Assembly (NCBI GenBank): GCA_001899205.1
Contig: MKVL01000032.1
Coordinates: 116,897-180,896 of the forward strand
Direction of reading: 5' to 3'
Length of the DNA: 64,000 nt
Source: Mesorhizobium sp. 65-26
GTDB lineage: Bacteria > Pseudomonadota > Alphaproteobacteria > Rhizobiales > Rhizobiaceae
The notes beneath the pieces were generated by a model. It was not told where the DNA came from. It did no database searches and saw only the letters and a program-made list of their open reading frames with translations. The first letter of the stretch is position 1. Each line of letters begins with the position of its first letter. Shown here piece after piece: positions 43,954 through 52,631 of this stretch. The position numbers were made by a program, and so were the translations under genes.

Positions 43954-44820
43954 TCAACGGTTGCGCACCACCACGCAGGCGCCGCCCACGCCCCTGAGCT
44001 TGTCGCAGATAGTGTTGGCGCCCGCCCGGTCGTCGACCCCGATCCGCACTGCGTAGATGCCGCTGCGCCCCATCGGCGTGCGTACCCGGCTGACCACCGG
44101 CTCACGACCGGCGAGCATCGCCGGGAACCGGCTCTTCACTCTCAGCCACTGGTTGACCGCCGCGCTGCGCCGGAAATTGCCCGCCACCTGGACACCCCAC
44201 GGCTTCACGTTGATCGAAGCCATGGCCACGGTGGTCGACATGATGGCCGGCAGCCGCCGGCATGCGGCCTCGAAACTGGCCTTCGGGTCGAGCGGCTGAC
44301 CTGTGCCGCCATAGGTCGTATCGGTGAATTTGTCGACCGGCTCGCCCATGATGTCGAGCACGTAGCTCTCGGTTTCCATCGGCAGGAAGCCGCCCGACTT
44401 CAGCCAGCGTGAGACCCGGTTCTCGCCTGCATTGTAGGCGGCGGCCGCCAGACCGAGATTGCCGTAGCCCGTGCGCATTTCGGCGAGATATCTGGCGGAG
44501 GCGGGAATGGCCTGGCCGATGTCGAAGGAATTGGCGAGGCCGCGCATCTTCGCGGTGCCAGGCATGAACTGGGCGATGCCTTCCGCCCCGACGGGGCTGA
44601 CCGCGTTCGGGTCGAAACGGCTTTCCTTCCAGATCAGCCGCGCGAAGAAATCCCTGGGCAAGCCGTTCAGGTCGGCATGCGCCTGGATCAGGTCGCAGAC
44701 GCGTCCGATCAACCTCTGCTTGGCCGGCTGCGGCGGATCGGCGTGAGCCGTCGCCAGCCAGGACAGCCCGCACAGAAACCCGCCTATCAGGATCAGCGTC
44801 GCATTGGCGAAACGCCGCAT
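43954..44820 (-). CDS. Lytic transglycosylase with SLT domain
   Basis: A 288-residue periplasmic peptidoglycan-cleaving enzyme. Signal or anchor at residues 6-27. The SLT domain begins near residue 50 (FFARLIWKESRFDPNAVSPVGAEGIAQFMPGTA), with catalytic Glu in KESRFDP, and continues through YLAEMRTGYGNLGLAAAAYNAGENRV. The last ~80 residues (PMGRSGIYAVRIGVDDRAGANTICDKLRGVGGACVVVRNR) resemble a SPOR-like tail that may target septal peptidoglycan. It starts 6 bases after ispG. Confidence 0.87.
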   Translation of the reverse strand: MRRFANATLILIGGFLCGLSWLATAHADPPQPAKQRLIGRVCDLIQAHADLNGLPRDFFARLIWKESRFDPNAVSPVGAEGIAQFMPGTAKMRGLANSFDIGQAIPASARYLAEMRTGYGNLGLAAAAYNAGENRVSRWLKSGGFLPMETESYVLDIMGEPVDKFTDTTYGGTGQPLDPKASFEAACRRLPAIMSTTVAMASINVKPWGVQVAGNFRRSAAVNQWLRVKSRFPAMLAGREPVVSRVRTPMGRSGIYAVRIGVDDRAGANTICDKLRGVGGACVVVRNR

Positions 44821-44826
44821 ATCAGG

Positions 44827-46077
44827 CTACTCCGCGGCAGCCTTGCCGCGGCCGAAGCGCTGCTCGATGTAGTCGGCGACCATCTTTTCGAAGTCGGCGG
44901 CAATGGAAGGTCCGCGCAAGGTGGCCGCCTTCTTGCCGTCGATGAAGACGGGGGCCGTCGGCGTCTCGCCGGTGCCGGGCAGCGAGATGCCGATGTCGGC
45001 ATGCTTCGATTCGCCCGGCCCGTTGACGATGCAGCCCATGACAGCGACCTTGAGGTTCTCGACGCCGGGATACTGCTCGCGCCACACCGGCATGTTCTTG
45101 CGGATGTCGGCCTGGATGTTCTGCGCCAGCTCCTGAAACACGGTCGAGGTCGTGCGCCCGCAGCCGGGGCAGGCAGCCACGATCGGCACGAACTGCCGGA
45201 AGCCCATGGTCTGTAGCAGTTCTTGGGAGACCTGCACCTCGCGGGTGCGGTCGCCGTTCGGCTCCGGCGTCAACGAGATGCGGATGGTGTCGCCGATGCC
45301 TTGCTGGAGCAGGATGCCCATGGCGGCCGACGATGCCACGATGCCCTTGGTGCCCATGCCGGCTTCGGTGAGGCCGAGATGCAGAGCATGATTGGAGCGC
45401 TTGGCCAATTCCGTGTAGACGGCGATCAGGTCCTGCACGCCGCTGACCTTGGCCGAAAGGATGATCTTGTCGCGGCCGAGACCGATCTCCTCGGCCATCT
45501 CGGCCGACAATATGGCCGATTGCACGATCGCCTCGCGCGTCACCTCCTGCGCGGTCCGCGGAGAGCCTCGCTCCTGGTTCTCATCCATCAGCCGGGTCAG
45601 CAGCTCCTGGTCGAGCGAGCCCCAGTTGACGCCGATGCGCACCGGCTTGTCGTATTTGATCGCCATTTCGACGATGGCCGCGAACTGCCGGTCCTTCTTG
45701 TCCTTGAAGCCGACATTGCCGGGATTGATGCGGTACTTCGCCAGCGCCTCGGCGCAGGCCGGGTGATCGGCGAGCAGCTTGTGGCCGATATAGTGGAAAT
45801 CGCCCACCAGCGGCACGTTGATGCCGAGCCGCGCCAGCCGGTCGCGAATGGCAGGCACGGCGGCCGCGCTTTCGTCGCGGTCGACGGTGATGCGCACGAT
45901 CTCGGAGCCGGCGCGGTGCAGCGCCGCCACCTGCGCGACGGTCTGGTCGACGTCGGCCGTGTCGGTATTGGTCATCGACTGCACAACGACCGGGGCATCA
46001 CCGCCGACGATCACGCCGCCGACATCGACGCCGACCGAGCTCCGGCGCGGGAAGGGAGAGGAAAAATATCCGGTCAT
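44827..46077 (-). CDS. ispG: 4-hydroxy-3-methylbut-2-en-1-yl diphosphate synthase
   Basis: The 416-residue GcpE/IspG enzyme of the MEP isoprenoid pathway converts MEcPP to HMBPP with a [4Fe-4S] cluster. Cluster ligands are visible in [15 protein letters not shown] and [25 protein letters not shown]. The N-terminal barrel starts [21 protein letters not shown]. The ATG at 46077 follows an AGGGGCAGCC sequence. Together with ispA elsewhere in the window it feeds isoprenoid carriers. It leads an operon with the lytic transglycosylase and the kinase. Confidence 0.96.
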   Translation of the reverse strand: MTGYFSSPFPRRSSVGVDVGGVIVGGDAPVVVQSMTNTDTADVDQTVAQVAALHRAGSEIVRITVDRDESAAAVPAIRDRLARLGINVPLVGDFHYIGHKLLADHPACAEALAKYRINPGNVGFKDKKDRQFAAIVEMAIKYDKPVRIGVNWGSLDQELLTRLMDENQERGSPRTAQEVTREAIVQSAILSAEMAEEIGLGRDKIILSAKVSGVQDLIAVYTELAKRSNHALHLGLTEAGMGTKGIVASSAAMGILLQQGIGDTIRISLTPEPNGDRTREVQVSQELLQTMGFRQFVPIVAACPGCGRTTSTVFQELAQNIQADIRKNMPVWREQYPGVENLKVAVMGCIVNGPGESKHADIGISLPGTGETPTAPVFIDGKKAATLRGPSIAADFEKMVADYIEQRFGRGKAAAE

Positions 46078-46282
46078 GCCGGCTGCCCCTTGTCTTGAAG
46101 GTCCGGGCATGAGGTGGAGGAGCAAAGATGGCTTGTCAATGGCAACAACGCCGCGGCACGGGCCACAAACGCCGGTCCGCGGACCGGAAAGCGCCTCGGG
46201 TCGTCGGAATATCCACCTGGGAAGAGGGCTGAACAGAATCGTCGGCCGCTGCTTTCGGTCTTGCCGGAACCAGGGCCCAAGT

Positions 46283-46327
46283 CCGGCGGCTTGTGCCGCC
46301 GGCAAAGGAGGCCGCGCCAGGCGCGGC
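46283..46327. other. Two adjacent GC-rich hairpins
   Basis: CCGGCGGC-TTGT-GCCGCCGG (46283-46302) is followed by GCCGCGCC-A-GGCGCGGC (about 46311-46327). They lie downstream of the leftward DUF465 gene and upstream of ispG, and could end transcription of the former. There is only a short T-rich run (CCTCCTTTGCC) between them on the minus strand. Confidence 0.45.
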
Positions 46328-46343
46328 GGTCGTCAGGGAAGCG

Positions 46344-46523
46344 TCAATGCGTGGTCGGCGCTCCCCGCAGTTTTTCAATCTCGTCCTTGATTGCCAGCTT
46401 GCGTCGCTTGAGATTCACGATCTGCAAATCATCCACCGAAGGATGGTTCATGGCATCGTCGATTTCTCGTTCGATGTCGCCGTGTTTCCGCTGCAACTCG
46501 TCAAGATGGGACGCAAGAGACAT
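46344..46523 (-). CDS. DUF465 family protein (59 aa), copy 1
   Basis: A 59-residue helical protein starting MSLASHLDELQRKHGDIEREI and ending LKRRKLAIKDEIEKLRG, the DUF465/YdcH pattern of two helices with a basic KRxKLxxKDEI motif. Predicted coiled coil. Function unknown. The gene is head to head with a second DUF465 gene at 46758. Confidence 0.85.
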   Translation of the reverse strand: MSLASHLDELQRKHGDIEREIDDAMNHPSVDDLQIVNLKRRKLAIKDEIEKLRGAPTTH

Positions 46524-46757
46524 GATTGGTTCTCCCTTTCATGGTTTCCTCGACGGCCGCCAAGGCGCGTCCACCGCAGGTCGCGTCTGTGACGGCACAA
46601 TGACAGTGTGCCACCATCGATCGGCGATGTCGAATGATCCGTGGTAGCATTTCCCGACGAAGTGAAATGTGATATGGGCTGCCCGCCGGCCGCGAGAGCT
46701 GCCGACCCCGCCCAATCAGGCCCATCTTGGGCGACGCAGACGCGCAGACGGTAGAGA

Positions 46758-46961
46758 ATGTCCGATCAGGAACAGGCCGATATTCGCCTCGAATTTTCCC
46801 GGCTGAAGCAGGAACATGCCGATTTCGACGCCGCGATCAACGCGATGATCGCCATGAACTGCGACCCGCTGCAGATTCAGCGCATGAAGAAGAAGAAGCT
46901 GGCCCTCAAGGACAAGCTCATGGCGCTGGAAGACCGCATCATTCCCGACATCATCGCCTGA
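46758..46961 (+). CDS. DUF465 family protein (67 aa), copy 2
   Basis: A 67-residue DUF465 protein: EFSRLKQEHADFDAAI followed by DPLQIQRMKKKKLALKDKLMALEDRIIP. It shares the lysine-rich KKKKLALKDK core with copy 1 but differs strongly elsewhere. The pair is divergently transcribed from a 234-base region. Role unknown. Confidence 0.88.
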   Translation: MSDQEQADIRLEFSRLKQEHADFDAAINAMIAMNCDPLQIQRMKKKKLALKDKLMALEDRIIPDIIA

Positions 46962-47093
46962 TCCGCGACGCCGACGGGCTTGCAGCGCCGCCGCGAAGGC
47001 GTTCCGGCGTGCCGCCGAAGGCTGACTTCGCACGACGCCTGATGCCCTCCGCGGGCGCCATTATCGCGACCGCCGGCGTTTTTGCCTGCTTTC

Positions 47094-47149
47094 GCCGCAT
47101 TTGTGCGACGCCAACGGTTCCACTTGGCCGCAAAATGCTCTAAGGCCCG
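47094..47149. repeat. Diverged copy of the 3.4-kb hairpin repeat
   Basis: GCCGCATTTGTGCGACGCCA at 47094-47113 is identical to 3488-3507. TGGCCGCAAAATGC (from 47125) differs by one base from the corresponding part of the tandem units, and TAAGGCCCG at 47141-47149 also occurs at 3435-3443. Between them the stem has decayed to CCAA...TTGG. This shows the element is dispersed, not restricted to the pgk-aldolase gap. Confidence 0.8.
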
Positions 47150-47173
47150 CCTTTGCCGCCGGGGAGCACGAGC

Positions 47174-47671
47174 TTGGACGATCAACGCGCCGACGTCGCC
47201 ATCATCATGGGCAGCCAATCCGACTGGGCGACGATGCGCCAGGCGGCCGAGACACTCGAGGCGCTCGGCATTCCGCACAAGCGGCTGATCGTGTCGGCGC
47301 ACCGTACGCCCGACCGGCTCTACGATTTCGCCAAGGGCGCCAAGGCCGCCGGCTACAAGGTGATCATCGCCGGCGCCGGTGGCGCGGCGCATCTGCCCGG
47401 CATGACGGCGGCCATGACGCCGCTTCCGGTCTTCGGCGTCCCGGTGGAGTCGAAGGCACTGTCGGGGCAGGATTCGCTGCTTTCCATCGTGCAGATGCCG
47501 GCCGGCATTCCGGTCGGCACGCTGGCCATCGGCAAGGCGGGCGCCGCCAATGCCGCGCTGCTCGCCGCCGCCGTGCTTGCCCTGCATGACGAAAAGCTGG
47601 CAGCGAGGCTGGACGCCTGGCGCGCAGCGCAGACCGCCAAGGTCGCGACCGAGCCGACGGACGCGCCGTGA
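47174..47671 (+). CDS. purE: N5-carboxyaminoimidazole ribonucleotide mutase
   Basis: The 165-residue class I PurE moves the carboxylate of N5-CAIR to give CAIR in purine synthesis. Family signatures are [39 protein letters not shown] with the catalytic His, and [16 protein letters not shown]. No ATG precedes the domain; the TTG at 47174 with GGGGAG 7 bases upstream is the most likely start, though a TTG at 47153 is also open. It is coupled to purK through a GTGA overlap. Confidence 0.93.
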   Translation: MDDQRADVAIIMGSQSDWATMRQAAETLEALGIPHKRLIVSAHRTPDRLYDFAKGAKAAGYKVIIAGAGGAAHLPGMTAAMTPLPVFGVPVESKALSGQDSLLSIVQMPAGIPVGTLAIGKAGAANAALLAAAVLALHDEKLAARLDAWRAAQTAKVATEPTDAP

Positions 47672-48750
47672 GCCTGCCGACAGGATCCACTATCGGCATC
47701 ATCGGCGGCGGCCAGCTCGGCCGCATGCTGGCAATGGCCGCCGCCCGGCTGGGCTACCGCACCCTGGTGCTGGAACCGCAACAAGACTGCCCGGCGGCGC
47801 AGGTCGCCGACCGGCAGATCGTAGCCGCCTATGACGATGCCACCGCGCTTGCCGAACTGGCCGCCGCCAGCGCCGTCGTCACCTATGAATTCGAGAACGT
47901 TCCGGTCGCCGCGGCCAGACGACTCTCCGACGCCGTTGCCGTCTATCCGCCGGCGCGCGCGCTGGAGGTGGCGCAGGATCGCGTCACCGAAAAGCAGTTC
48001 CTCAACGGCATCGGCATCGCCACGGCGGATTTCCGTCCGGTGGACAGTGATGCCGAGCTGGCGGCGGCGCTGAAGGCCTTCGACGGCAGCGGCATCCTCA
48101 AGACAAGGCGCCTCGGCTATGACGGCAAGGGGCAGCGCGTGTTCCGCAACATGGAGGCCGGCGGCTACGCCGGCACCTGCGAAGCGATGGGCAACGTGCC
48201 GCTGATCCTCGAAGCCTTCGTTCCGTTCACGCGCGAGGTCTCGATCATTGCCGCCCGTGGCGCCGATGGCAGCATCGTCGCTTACGATCCCGCCGAGAAC
48301 GTGCACCGCCATGGCATACTGCACACCTCGACTGTGCCGGCGGCGATAGCGCCGCAGACGGCCGAAGCGGCCCGCGAGGCGGCGGCCAGAATCCTGGCGG
48401 CGCTCGACTATGTCGGCGTCATCGGCGTCGAGTTCTTCGTGCTCGCCGACGGCTCGCTGCTGGCCAACGAGATCGCGCCGCGCGTCCACAATTCGGGCCA
48501 CTGGACCGAGGCGGCCTGCGCCGTGTCGCAGTTCGAGCAGCATGTGCGCGCCATCGCCGGACTGCCCCTCGCCCACGCGTCGAGGCACTCGAACTGCGTC
48601 ATGGAAAACCTCATCGGCGACGACGTTCTGCGGGTCCCCGGCCTGCTCGCCGAGCCGGATCTCGTGCTGCACCTCTATGGCAAGGCGGAGGCGCGGCCGG
48701 GCCGCAAGATGGGCCATTTCACCCGCCTGGAGCAACTTGCAGCCGGCTGA
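47668..48750 (+). CDS. purK: N5-carboxyaminoimidazole ribonucleotide synthase
   Basis: The 360-residue ATP-grasp enzyme carboxylates AIR to N5-[32 protein letters not shown] opens the pre-ATP-grasp domain; the ATP-grasp region includes [15 protein letters not shown] and [32 protein letters not shown]. The GTG start at 47668 overlaps the purE stop (GTGA). Both act in the same step pair of purine synthesis. Confidence 0.96.
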   Translation: MSLPTGSTIGIIGGGQLGRMLAMAAARLGYRTLVLEPQQDCPAAQVADRQIVAAYDDATALAELAAASAVVTYEFENVPVAAARRLSDAVAVYPPARALEVAQDRVTEKQFLNGIGIATADFRPVDSDAELAAALKAFDGSGILKTRRLGYDGKGQRVFRNMEAGGYAGTCEAMGNVPLILEAFVPFTREVSIIAARGADGSIVAYDPAENVHRHGILHTSTVPAAIAPQTAEAAREAAARILAALDYVGVIGVEFFVLADGSLLANEIAPRVHNSGHWTEAACAVSQFEQHVRAIAGLPLAHASRHSNCVMENLIGDDVLRVPGLLAEPDLVLHLYGKAEARPGRKMGHFTRLEQLAAG

Positions 48751-48839
48751 AACAAGCCCTCGTGTCGGCCAGGCTCTCCGGCTCTATTCAAGTGCTTTGC
48801 CGCTCAAGCCTGCACAGATGAAACTAGCGCTATACGGCC

Positions 48840-49265
48840 TTACTGGCCGTCGCTTGCGTCGTCGCCGGGGCTGGTGCAGTTGACGTCACCATCCGAGCAG
48901 GTGGTGGCCGCCGTCAGCTGCTTGGTGCGGGTCTCCGTGAGTTTGGTCAGGCATTGCGAAACCTCCATCGGATGGATGGAGCCGCCCTCGCTGGCCTGGG
49001 TAGAATAGGCGCATTCGGCATCGCGAAACGCCACCCAGGCGCGCTGCGCCGTCTTGAGCAGCGTCTTGCCCTTGTCGTCGGCCTCGCCGAGCACACTCTG
49101 GTAGGTTGTGTTGAGCTTGGCGTCGGCCGCCGCGAGATCCGCGCCGGCGCAGATCGTCATCATCTGCTGGCTGTCGTCGTTGCGGTCGCACTCCTGCGCC
49201 TTTGCCACAGGCGCCATGGCGAGCACGGCAAGGCAGGCGGACAGGAAAACGCGGTGCATGGTCAT
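48840..49265 (-). CDS. LprI-like (DUF1311) secreted protein
   Basis: A 141-residue exported protein with a signal peptide (to about residue 24, VAKAQE). The DUF1311/LprI domain shows CDRNDDSQQMMTICAGADLAAADAKLNTTYQSVLG and KTAQRAWVAFRDAECAY, with four conserved cysteines positioned for disulphides. LprI-type proteins can inhibit lysozyme in mycobacteria, but most members are uncharacterised. It is convergent with purK. Confidence 0.83.
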   Translation of the reverse strand: MTMHRVFLSACLAVLAMAPVAKAQECDRNDDSQQMMTICAGADLAAADAKLNTTYQSVLGEADDKGKTLLKTAQRAWVAFRDAECAYSTQASEGGSIHPMEVSQCLTKLTETRTKQLTAATTCSDGDVNCTSPGDDASDGQ

Positions 49266-49411
49266 CTCGAATCGCTTCGCCCAGGACCCGATTCTGACAT
49301 TTGAGCGCCGCGTGATACAAGTCTTCCCGGTGCTGCCATGGGCACGCGAAGGCGCGAGGCGAAGGTCGGCTAATATTTGCCATGCGCCCGCCGGTGCAGG
49401 CCAGCTTCCGG

Positions 49412-49440
49412 TTGACACGGATGAGACTCCTCGTTTATGA
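49412..49440 (+). promoter_or_regulatory. rpmJ: Promoter of rpmJ
   Basis: TTGACA at 49412-49417 and TTATGA at 49435-49440 are separated by 17 bases, a consensus -35 with a fair -10. Transcription from here would begin just before the leader hairpin at 49455-49478 and reach rpmJ at 49522. Confidence 0.65.
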
Positions 49441-49454
49441 GCCATCCAGTTTCG

Positions 49455-49478
49455 AAGGCGCGTCTTTTGGCGCGCCTT
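49455..49478 (+). promoter_or_regulatory. Leader hairpin in the rpmJ 5-prime UTR
   Basis: AAGGCGCG (49455-49462), loop TCTTTTGG, CGCGCCTT (49471-49478), followed by AAAAATTCGG. It lies in the predicted transcript 44-67 bases ahead of the L36 start codon and could serve as an attenuator or an autoregulatory site for a ribosomal protein. Confidence 0.55.
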
Positions 49479-49521
49479 AAAAATTCGGCCCGGGACTGGG
49501 CCCTGACCGATAGGCAAGACC

Positions 49522-49647
49522 ATGAAGATCAAGAATTCGCTCAAGGCGCTCAAGGCGCGTCACCGCGACAACCAGCTGGTTCGCCGCAAGGGCCGCATCT
49601 ACATCATCAACAAGACCGCCCCGCGCTACAAGGCTCGCCAGGGCTGA
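49522..49647 (+). CDS. rpmJ: 50S ribosomal protein L36 (cysteine-free type)
   Basis: The 41-residue protein begins [19 protein letters not shown] and ends [10 protein letters not shown], which is the alphaproteobacterial L36 without the CxxC zinc ligands of the other form. It has its own promoter and leader hairpin. A GGAGGC...GCCTCC hairpin follows the stop codon (49657-49673) but has no T-run. Confidence 0.95.
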   Translation: MKIKNSLKALKARHRDNQLVRRKGRIYIINKTAPRYKARQG

Positions 49648-49759
49648 TCGCCTGACGGAGGCCGTGTGCCTCCGCTGGCGCGATGACGGCCGACCTGTGA
49701 TTGGCCCTCTCACGCTGATTTCAGTTTGACGTTCCGCCGCCCGGAGGTAGTGTCGGGCG

Positions 49760-50374
49760 ATGCGGATTCTTTTTGCGTCTTTTGCCGCGTTTATCGTCTG
49801 CGGCACGGTTTCGTCGCCGATGGTTTCGTCCCCGGCTTGGGCGGACGACCCCGTCGATCCTCCCGCCGCATCCGCTCCCGTGCCCACCACCAAGGCAGCC
49901 AGGCTCGACCAGCTTTTCTCCGACCTCAAGCGCGAACGCAACGAAAAGGCGGCCGAACGCATCGCCGGACGCATCTGGGGCGAATGGAGCCAGTCCGGCA
50001 GCGCCTCGATCGACCTGATGATGCAATGGTCTCAGAAGGCCATCGAAGACCAGAAGTACGATGTGGCACTGGATTTCCTCGACCAGGTCGTGACCCTGCA
50101 GCCCGACTATGCCGAGGGTTGGAACCGGCGCGCCACCGTGCACTTCCTGATGAAGAACTTCGGCAAGTCGATGTCGGACATCAACCAGACGCTGCGCCTG
50201 GAGCCCCGCCATTTCGGCGCGCTTTCCGGCCTGGCGCAGATCATGGCCGCCACCGGCCACAAGCAATCGGCGCTGGAAGCCTGGCAGAAGGTGCTTGCGA
50301 TCTATCCGATGATGCGCAACGCCCAGGACCAGGTCGCCACGCTTTCTGAAGAGCTTGCCGGCGAAGGCATCTGA
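49760..50374 (+). CDS. Periplasmic TPR protein
   Basis: A 204-residue exported protein: signal peptide to about residue 28 (SSPAWADD), a proline-rich linker, then three TPR-like repeats (SIDLMMQWSQKAIEDQKYDVALDFLDQVVTLQPDYAEGWNRRATVHFLMKNF and following). The repeats are typical of scaffold proteins. No enzymatic motif is visible. It lies alone between rpmJ and the alpha/beta hydrolase gene. Confidence 0.82.
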   Translation: MRILFASFAAFIVCGTVSSPMVSSPAWADDPVDPPAASAPVPTTKAARLDQLFSDLKRERNEKAAERIAGRIWGEWSQSGSASIDLMMQWSQKAIEDQKYDVALDFLDQVVTLQPDYAEGWNRRATVHFLMKNFGKSMSDINQTLRLEPRHFGALSGLAQIMAATGHKQSALEAWQKVLAIYPMMRNAQDQVATLSEELAGEGI

Positions 50375-50524
50375 CGGCGTGCCGGCCATCCCGGCTCGCG
50401 CGGCAGTTGACCCTTGCTCCGGCCGGGTAAGGTCGGCGGGACAGCGCTCGAAATACATTCCGCCCATACCCGAACGTTAGTCTACCCCGTGAACTAGTCT
50501 CGCTTCCCGCCCGTATATCCCGCC

Positions 50525-51598
50525 ATGAACCTGATCTACGCCGCGCTCGCCTTTCTGATGGCGCTTGTCTTCGCCCTGGTAGGGGTGACCCGTGTCGGAT
50601 CGTGGCTGACCGAGCGCCGCAATCCGCCGGTCGGCGCGTTTGTCGAGATCGATGGAGCGCGCATCCACTATGTACATGTTCCAGCACCTGCCCACGCCGA
50701 CCTTCCGCCGATCGTCTTCATCCATGGCGCCAGCGCCAATCTGAAGGACCAGATGCTGCCGCTCAGGCCGCTGCTGGAAGGGCGCGCCGAGATGCTGTTC
50801 TTCGACCGGCCGGGTTTCGGCTGGTCGGGGCGCGGTCCCGGCAACAACGAGAGCCCGTCCGCGCAGGCAAACACCATCGCGAAGCTGATGGACCGCCTGG
50901 GCATCAGGCAGGCGATCGTCGTCGGACATTCCTTCGGGGGCGCGGTGACGTCGGCCTTTGCCCAGGAGCATCCAGACAGGACGCTCGGCCTCGTCTTCCT
51001 GTCTCCGGCGACCCATCCATGGCCCGGCGGCGCGACGTCCTGGTACTACGACCTGACGGCCACTCCCCTTGTCGGCTGGCTGTTTTCGGAAACGCTGGCC
51101 TATCCCGCCGGAACGTTGCGGATGGCCGACGCCACGACCTGCGTCTTCGCGCCCAACAAGGTGCCGGACGGCTATCTCGCCAGGACGTCGATCCCGATGG
51201 TGCTGCGCCCCTCCGCCTTCCGCGCCAACGCCACCGACGTCGAGGGGCTCTATCGTTACGTCCTCGCCGCCGCGCCTCGTTACCACGAGATCAGGACGCC
51301 GACGGTGGTCATCTCGGGAGACAGGGACAAGGTCGTCTACGCGCGCATCCATTCGGTCGGCCTTGAACGTGACATCCCCGGCGCGGAACTCGTCTGGGTG
51401 CGCAATCTCGGCCACAAGCCGGACTGGATCGCGCCGGACCTCGTGGTCGGCGCGATCGAGAAGGTGGCGGGCGGAAATGTCGATCTGCAGGCCCTCGCCA
51501 AGAGAGTGGACGCACGCATCGCCGGCGACGCCTACGGCGACGGCAAATGCGCCGACCTCACCCTGCCCGAAGCGGAACTCGCACCTCAAGCGGGATGA
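50525..51598 (+). CDS. Alpha/beta hydrolase
   Basis: A 357-residue alpha/beta hydrolase with an N-terminal membrane anchor (residues 5-25). The oxyanion region is VFIHGASANLKDQ, the nucleophile elbow VVGHSFGGAV with Ser136, the acid in VVISGDRDKVV, and the histidine in LGHKPDW. The fold resembles esterases and haloalkane-like hydrolases; the substrate is unknown. It is convergent with the L,D-transpeptidase gene. Confidence 0.86.
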   Translation: MNLIYAALAFLMALVFALVGVTRVGSWLTERRNPPVGAFVEIDGARIHYVHVPAPAHADLPPIVFIHGASANLKDQMLPLRPLLEGRAEMLFFDRPGFGWSGRGPGNNESPSAQANTIAKLMDRLGIRQAIVVGHSFGGAVTSAFAQEHPDRTLGLVFLSPATHPWPGGATSWYYDLTATPLVGWLFSETLAYPAGTLRMADATTCVFAPNKVPDGYLARTSIPMVLRPSAFRANATDVEGLYRYVLAAAPRYHEIRTPTVVISGDRDKVVYARIHSVGLERDIPGAELVWVRNLGHKPDWIAPDLVVGAIEKVAGGNVDLQALAKRVDARIAGDAYGDGKCADLTLPEAELAPQAG

Positions 51599-51693
51599 GA
51601 CCAGCAGGAGCCGGTCATCCCGATCGAAGGCTTTCTTGAGGCATGCCCCATCCGGAAAGCCGGCGCATTCGGATCGATGCCCTGGCCGGCCGA

Positions 51694-52428
51694 TCAGAGG
51701 ACGACCAGCGTCGCCTTGCCCGGCACGCGGTCGTAGAGATCCATCACGTCCTGGTTGAACATGCGAACACAACCGGATGACGCGGACTTGCCGATGGATT
51801 TCCAGTCCGGCGACCCGTGGATCCGGTAAAGCGTGTCGTTGCCATCCTTGAAGATGTAGAGGGCGCGCGAACCGAGCGGATTGCTGACGCCGGGCTGCAT
51901 GCCTTCGCGCCATTTCTCCAGCTTCGGATCCCGGCGGATCATCGCGGCCGGAGGCGTCCAGGTCGGCCATTTGCGCTTCCACTGGACAATCGCGCGGCCC
52001 TTCCAGGAATAGCCCTGGCGTCCCAACCCGACGCCATAGCGCATCGCCTTGCCATCCTTGAGCACGAGATAGAGATACTTGTCCGTCGTATTGACGACGA
52101 TCGTGCCGGGCTTTTCTCCGGTCGGATCGTCCACGACCTGGCGCAGGAAGCGCTCGTCGACCTTGGCGATCGGGATTGCCGGCAGCGCGTGGCCGCCATC
52201 CTCGACGGCGCCATACATGCCGGCGTAGTCGGATGACGAGGGAGCGGTCTCGATCGTCGCGACCTCGACCGGCGCCTTCTCGAACGCGGGCTCGGGCTGT
52301 GCCGGCGCGATCGGAGTGCTGGCAAGGCTGATCGACTGCCTGGGCATCTGCGCGCAGGCCGAGATTGCCGAAACGCCAATAAGCGACAGCCCGGTCAGAA
52401 GTGACCGGCGCGAGAGAGGAACTGACAT
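51694..52428 (-). CDS. L,D-transpeptidase (YkuD domain), lipoprotein-like
   Basis: A 244-residue exported enzyme that forms 3-3 cross-links or attaches proteins to peptidoglycan. The N-terminus has an RRSLLTGLS twin-arginine-like start and a lipobox ISAC with Cys25. The YkuD domain spans about 105-240, with the catalytic pair His204 (YRIHGSPDW) and Cys220 (SASSGCVRM). The region 35-75 is a proline- and alanine-rich linker. Rhizobia have many such paralogues and I cannot assign a particular one. The gene has its own upstream region of ~200 bases. Confidence 0.9.
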   Translation of the reverse strand: MSVPLSRRSLLTGLSLIGVSAISACAQMPRQSISLASTPIAPAQPEPAFEKAPVEVATIETAPSSSDYAGMYGAVEDGGHALPAIPIAKVDERFLRQVVDDPTGEKPGTIVVNTTDKYLYLVLKDGKAMRYGVGLGRQGYSWKGRAIVQWKRKWPTWTPPAAMIRRDPKLEKWREGMQPGVSNPLGSRALYIFKDGNDTLYRIHGSPDWKSIGKSASSGCVRMFNQDVMDLYDRVPGKATLVVL

Positions 52429-52559
52429 TGGAAGGTACTTTCAGGCGATGGGAAATGCGGACGAGCGCCAGACGACTGCCAGCGCGGCTTCACCGCGCTT
52501 TGTAGAGCCGATCGGGGCAACGCTGTGTCGAAAAGGGCGGCGGCATCATTGTCCACGCC

Positions 52560-52581
52560 GCTGTTGCACTATCGCAACAGC
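52560..52581. repeat. Inverted repeat in the pyk-transpeptidase gap
   Basis: Perfect 8-base arms GCTGTTGC (52560-52567) and GCAACAGC (52574-52581) with a 6-base loop. It lies between the end of pyk and the L,D-transpeptidase start, and could act on either. No T-run follows, so it is not an obvious terminator. Confidence 0.45.
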
Positions 52582-52631
52582 GAGTTTCCCAGCCGGATCT
52601 GGCGATACGCTTGCGTCGGGAAGCAGTCGGC

